Assembly: GCA_934216155.1 (NCBI GenBank)
Contig: CAKQBK010000016.1
Location: forward strand, 1-35,671
DNA: 35,671 nucleotides
Direction of reading: 5' to 3'
Origin: an uncultured Dialister sp.
GTDB taxonomy: Bacteria > Bacillota > Negativicutes > Veillonellales > Dialisteraceae
The notes under the pieces are model-generated. The model was not told where the DNA came from. It did not search any database and saw only the letters and a program-made list of their open reading frames with translations. This document shows positions 32,370 through 35,671 of the stretch, in pieces. The first letter of the stretch is position 1, and the number at the start of each line of letters is the position of its first letter. The position numbers and the translations under genes were made by a program.

Positions 32370-33995
32370 TCACACCATCTCCGAAATAATTGTAAGCAAA
32401 TCGCTGACGCCTTTTTTCCCAAAGTGAATACTCGTATCATTCACAATGAGACATGGGACGCTCATGATGTTATATTTCTTCTGCATCTCTGGATAATAGG
32501 CCAAATCGTACACATCGACGGTAACATTTGCATTATCGGCAGCAATTCGTTCCGCTGCTGCCACCAGATCAGGGCACATGGTGCAAGAAAGGGAAACCGC
32601 AATATCCATATGAATAGACTTTGCAATGGATTCGATTTGTTTCTGCAAATTTTCGCCCACATCCTGCCCTGGGCCTGCTGCATTGTATAGAGCCAGGATA
32701 AAGGAATTGAATTCATGGCCCCCTGGCACGCCATGGAAGTTCATGCCCTTTTCATTTCCATCTGCATCGCAAATCACGATGGCATTTTTCCTATTTTCCG
32801 TAGCAGGTTCGATTTCATAAGAAATCTTGTCAGAAAGAGAAGCTAACTCCGAGAGAAGTTTTTCATTTTCTGCTGCCTTTGAACTATGGTCTGTATACAA
32901 TTTGAGCCGCAGTGGGCGTTCCAGCCGAGCCAATACAGGTGCCAATGCTTCCCTCGTTTCATCATCTAAGAAAGCCCCTATTTCCGCTTTTGGTGCTTCT
33001 TTCTTTTCTTCTTTAGCTGGTACCAGTTTCGTTTGATAGGTTCGTTTGAGATTTAATTTTCGATACTGATTACCCAAGTATTTTTCCAAAGAAGTGGCCG
33101 CAATAGCCCCATCGGACACAGCGGTCACCACCTGGCGAAGATTTTTCACGCAAATATCGCCTGCCGCATAGACTCCATCCAGATTGGTTTTCTGGTCTCT
33201 ATCAGTCACTACATATCCCTGCGGATTCAGTGTCACCTTGCCTTGCAGCAATTCATTTTCTGGTGCATAGCCAACAAAAACAAAAACGCCGAAAAATTCA
33301 CCTGGTGTTGCCTGGTAAACCGTTTCTTCTCCAGATTTCCGATCCTTCAGCACCACCTGGCGTACCGCCATATCCCCTTCAATCTGTTTCACTTCGGTGT
33401 GATAGAGCACAGTGACTTGCGGATGTTCTTTCAGTTCATCCACGGCAGCAGAGGAAATAGAAAAATCATCCCCACGAACCACCTGGTAAATGTGCTTGGC
33501 ATATTTCGTCAGAAATAAAGCTTCTTCCACAGCCGCATAGCCGCCACCAATAACGAAAATCTCTTTTCCTGTAAAGAATTCCCCGTCACAGGTCGCACAG
33601 TAAGCTACACCATGACCTCGGAAATCAGATTCACCAGCAAATCCTGCCAACCGTGGATGGGCCCCTGCGGCATACACGACACCTAAGGTCTCAAAATCTC
33701 CACGATCGGTATGAACCGTCTTATAATCGCCTTCCAAGTCTAGGCCCGTCACGGCAGCTGTCATAAATTCTGCACCAAAGGCTTTCGCCTGACGAACCAT
33801 TTCCTGGGTCAGTTTTTCTCCATTGGTGGAAAATATGCCAGGATAGTTGACCACTTCTGATGTGATGGTAATTTGCCCACCCATTTTTTCTTTTTCAATC
33901 ACCAGCACACGAAACCGTGCTCTAGCCATATAAATAGCAGCAGAAAGCCCTGCCGGCCCTCCACCTACTATGATGGCGTCGTACATGCTGTTCAT
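32370..33995 (-). CDS. AhpF-like reductase: thioredoxin-reductase domain fused to C-terminal double thioredoxin-fold
   Basis: The 541-residue product starts with a thioredoxin-reductase-type flavoprotein module. FAD motif GGGPAGLSAA lies at about 10-19, redox pair Cys133-x-x-Cys136 in YCATCDGE, NAD(P)H motif GGGYAAVEEA at about 150-159 and GVYAAGDI near 274-281. A linker rich in Lys/Glu (about 325-340) leads to a C-terminal tandem thioredoxin-like domain like the AhpF N-terminal domain, with Cys471-x-x-Cys474 in SLSCTMCPDLV and a cis-Pro segment SVPCLIV. In AhpF the thioredoxin-like domain comes first, so the order is permuted. With ahpC just upstream, the role is probably NAD(P)H-dependent reduction of AhpC. 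I start at the ATG after AAGGAG (33995). The TGA stop begins a TGACTGGTGACTAGGG 7-mer array. Confidence 0.88.
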   Translation of the reverse strand: MNSMYDAIIVGGGPAGLSAAIYMARARFRVLVIEKEKMGGQITITSEVVNYPGIFSTNGEKLTQEMVRQAKAFGAEFMTAAVTGLDLEGDYKTVHTDRGDFETLGVVYAAGAHPRLAGFAGESDFRGHGVAYCATCDGEFFTGKEIFVIGGGYAAVEEALFLTKYAKHIYQVVRGDDFSISSAAVDELKEHPQVTVLYHTEVKQIEGDMAVRQVVLKDRKSGEETVYQATPGEFFGVFVFVGYAPENELLQGKVTLNPQGYVVTDRDQKTNLDGVYAAGDICVKNLRQVVTAVSDGAIAATSLEKYLGNQYRKLNLKRTYQTKLVPAKEEKKEAPKAEIGAFLDDETREALAPVLARLERPLRLKLYTDHSSKAAENEKLLSELASLSDKISYEIEPATENRKNAIVICDADGNEKGMNFHGVPGGHEFNSFILALYNAAGPGQDVGENLQKQIESIAKSIHMDIAVSLSCTMCPDLVAAAERIAADNANVTVDVYDLAYYPEMQKKYNIMSVPCLIVNDTSIHFGKKGVSDLLTIISEMV

Positions 33996-34026
33996 GATAG
34001 ATCTCCTTAGTGCTATTACGATTATC

Positions 34027-34180
34027 ATAAAAGGTTATGCCCTTCGGTCAGGGGTATACTCTTTGCATACGAATTTTCTAACATTTCAATAGGATAGATA
34101 TCTATAAAGGTTATAAAAGGGTTATGCCGTACTCGGTATAACCCTTTTAACCTTTTATAACCCTTTATAACCTTCTAGGA
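34027..34180. repeat. AAGGTTATA palindromes between ahpC and the reductase gene
   Basis: First aaaaggttatgcccttcggtcaggggtata (34028-34057), with a GCCCTTCGG half hairpin. Then a strong palindrome: left arm ataaaggttataaaagggttat (34102-34124), right arm ataacccttttaaccttttat (34137-34157), continuing with ccctttataacctt. It lies in the 233-bp intercistronic spacer and could cap or separate the two messages. Confidence 0.75.
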
Positions 34181-34228
34181 TAAGCCAATTCTTTTTTATG
34201 AAAAATCAACACGTGCCATGCTAACCGA

Positions 34229-34792
34229 TTATAGTTTTCCTACCAAATCAAAGGATGGTTTCAAAGTTTTAGCACCTGGATGCCATTTAGCTGGGCATAC
34301 TTCATCACCATGTTCATAGACAAACTGTGCTGCCTGTACTTTGCGGAGCAGTTCATCTGCATTGCGGCCAATGTTACCAGCGCTGACTTCATAGAGTACC
34401 ACTTCGCCTTTCGGGTTGATAACGAAAGTACCTCTTTCGGTGAGTCCATCATTTTCAATGTAGATATCCAGTTCTTTGGACAGCTTGCCAGTCGGATCTC
34501 CCACCATCGGATAGGTTACCTTACCAACTGCTTCGGAAGATTCATGCCATGCTTTGTGAACAAAGTGGGTATCGCAAGATACAGAATAGATTTCACATCC
34601 AATCTTCTGGAATTCTGCATATTTTCCCTGCAGATCTTCCAATTCGGTGGGGCATACAAAAGTGAAATCTGCTGGATAGAAGAAGAGAACACTCCACTTG
34701 CCCTGTAAATCCTTATCGGTTACTTCGATAAATTCACCATTCTGGTACGCATTGAGTTTGAATTCGCTGATTTTCTTTCCGTTGAGAGACAT
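34229..34792 (-). CDS. ahpC: Alkyl hydroperoxide reductase subunit C (typical 2-Cys peroxiredoxin)
   Basis: AhpC reduces hydrogen peroxide and organic hydroperoxides. The 187-residue product equals the classical length. It has the peroxidatic Cys47 in DFTFVCPTE and the resolving Cys166 in DEVCPAKW. Also present are GDPTGKLSKELD (GG-L-G-region equivalent of the robust/sensitive class) and the C-terminal HPGAKTLKPSFDLVGKL, with no strict YF ending. AGGAGG is at good spacing before the ATG. A perfect sigma-70 promoter (TTGACA, 17 nt, TATAAT) lies about 150 nt upstream. The downstream gene encodes the likely reductase partner. Confidence 0.97.
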   Translation of the reverse strand: MSLNGKKISEFKLNAYQNGEFIEVTDKDLQGKWSVLFFYPADFTFVCPTELEDLQGKYAEFQKIGCEIYSVSCDTHFVHKAWHESSEAVGKVTYPMVGDPTGKLSKELDIYIENDGLTERGTFVINPKGEVVLYEVSAGNIGRNADELLRKVQAAQFVYEHGDEVCPAKWHPGAKTLKPSFDLVGKL

Positions 34793-34942
34793 AATAATTT
34801 CCTCCTAATTTTGAAATATTTGATTTGAAATAAAATTCTTTGTTACTCTTAGTAGCCGGGGATTGGATCCACCAGTTACTCAACTACTACAGCTCGCTCG
34901 GCTCATCGAGTGTTTACGAACTGTATTTAACTTTCTGAATGT

Positions 34943-34971
34943 ATTATACAGTCTCAATCGTTAAATGTCAA
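34943..34971 (-). promoter_or_regulatory. Consensus sigma-70 promoter of ahpC
   Basis: On the minus strand TTGACA (34966-34971) and TATAAT (34943-34948) both match consensus perfectly with 17 nt between. The leader is about 145 nt. A PerR-like half site lies some 40 nt upstream of the -35 box. Confidence 0.9.
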
Positions 34972-35597
34972 TATAGTATTTCTAAATTTATCAATTTATT
35001 TTTATAATTATCGATATGTTCTATTCTAAGCCTCTCAAGTATTCCGGCACCGCAGCCACCTAATCCCTAGCTACTAGTTCCTAATCCATTTTTAAGCAAT
35101 ACAAAGAAGCATGGTCGCCTCATAAGAACCATATGATGACCCCCGTTAATCGGCAGCAGCGCTTTTCATATATCTCGAAAGACATACTAGCTCTAGGCTC
35201 GGTCGTAACAGGCTGAACATCAGAAATTGGCGTTTGGATCAGCTTCCATGCTTCTTTACTTGTGAAACAGAGATAAGGAATTCGTGGCGAGTGATGAGGA
35301 CAAGAAATTTCTAATCCCTAATCCCTAGCTACTTTATCTCATATCACTTTCATAGGCATTGGTACTCTATGTTTGTATACATATGGCTTTCAGCTCGACT
35401 GCGGGCCCGCTTTCTTGCTGGGATTAGAAAATTGAAAACTTAAATTTTTGTCTCCACCAGTTTGAGAAATTCCAGTCCTTAAGGTTCGTACTTCTGGCAT
35501 TTTTCGCCCTTGCTTTGACAATCCGGAAAGATTTCTTTTTTCCTCTCCATCTATATAGTAGAATAATAATCTCATTTCGGAACATGGAAATAAAAAA

Positions 35598-35671
35598 GTT
35601 GCTCAGGGTTCTCAGGGTTCTCAGGGTTCTCAGGGTTCTCAGGGTTCTCAGGGTTCTCAGGGTTCTCAGGG
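35598..35671. repeat. Homogeneous nonamer array cut by the window end
   Basis: gttgctcag is followed by seven perfect ggttctcag units, and the array continues beyond the window. This is the longest identical nonamer run here and presumably the left arm of another palindrome. Confidence 0.92.

Larger units (their letters stand above)
34793..35671. other. Gap right of ahpC to the window end
   Basis: It contains the ahpC leader and promoter. An AT-rich stretch (34970-35025) includes TTATAATTAT (35012-35021), which equals the left two-thirds of a PerR box. AATCCCTAGCTACTAG units (35062-35080) and an imperfect fold-back bounded by AAAGAAGCATGG and CCATGCTTCTTT (35103-35257) follow. AATCCCTAATCCCTAG units lie at 35312-35329 and a nonamer array from 35598 to the end. 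A 61-codon minus-strand frame (35390-35575) lacks a ribosome site and family resemblance; I do not call it. Confidence 0.6.

Noticed and set aside
35012..35026. PerR operator upstream of ahpC
   Set aside because: Only the left ten bases match the consensus TTATAATNATTATAA; the right half does not, so I list it only as a half site.
35390..35575. 61-codon minus-strand frame near the window end
   Set aside because: No ribosome site before the ATG and no family pattern.

Overview
The window looks like a chromosomal segment of a Bacillota (Firmicutes) bacterium. I favour the Negativicutes (a Dialister/Veillonella-like organism). The dprA-topA-trmFO order, RNase Y, RlmH next to an HtrA-type protease, and strong AGGAGG ribosome sites are typical of Bacillota. 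The finer placement is inference from overall gene style and was not tested. I see no rRNA, tRNA, CRISPR array, phage or transposase gene. I count 25 protein genes, 19 of them on the minus strand. They are almost all housekeeping genes, separated by unusually long gaps of 300-1100 bp.

Layout from left to right: phosphoglycerate mutase (gpmA), thiamine-monophosphate kinase (thiL) and a nicotinamidase (pncA); a gene-free block (3265-4140) between two leftward terminators; uppP (undecaprenyl-diphosphate phosphatase); an exported repeat protein; a Ktr potassium uptake pair (ktrB-ktrA) divergent from a two-CBS-domain protein. Then come trmFO, topA and dprA, a large soluble hybrid sensor kinase, and divergently yraN and comM. 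These are followed by a small exported protein related to the first, a ferritin, rlmH, htrA, rny, a small membrane protein, a metallo-beta-lactamase-fold hydrolase, a small GNAT-like protein and an HD-GYP-like protein. The window ends with a peroxide-defence pair: an AhpF-like reductase with permuted domain order and AhpC.

The most striking property is in the gaps. They are filled with degenerate short tandem repeats of two periods. The 7-nt families (TAGGGAT, TGGTGAC, GAAGTKA, GCGTARTG-like, GGTTTRC) usually begin at, or themselves supply, the stop codon of the preceding gene. They often flank a 7-bp GC-rich hairpin whose two arms covary between copies. The 9-nt families (AGGTTNCTC and AAGGTTATA) form large imperfect palindromes; the first family recurs about every 2.5 kb, usually around a GCTAGC-centred core. 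The 7-nt units nearly all carry a stop codon, and because 7 is not a multiple of 3, three units close all three frames. I did not find this combination under any family name I know; heptamer repeats of cyanobacteria are the nearest parallel.

A second notable feature is a tetranucleotide tract of eight units just upstream of the hybrid kinase. In the present register an upstream ATG with its own ribosome site ends in a TGA overlapping the kinase ATG. One more unit would fuse that leader in frame, so the tract looks like a phase-variation switch. Functionally the genes cover envelope lipid recycling, K+ uptake, tRNA/rRNA modification, DNA uptake and processing, mRNA decay, iron storage and peroxide removal.
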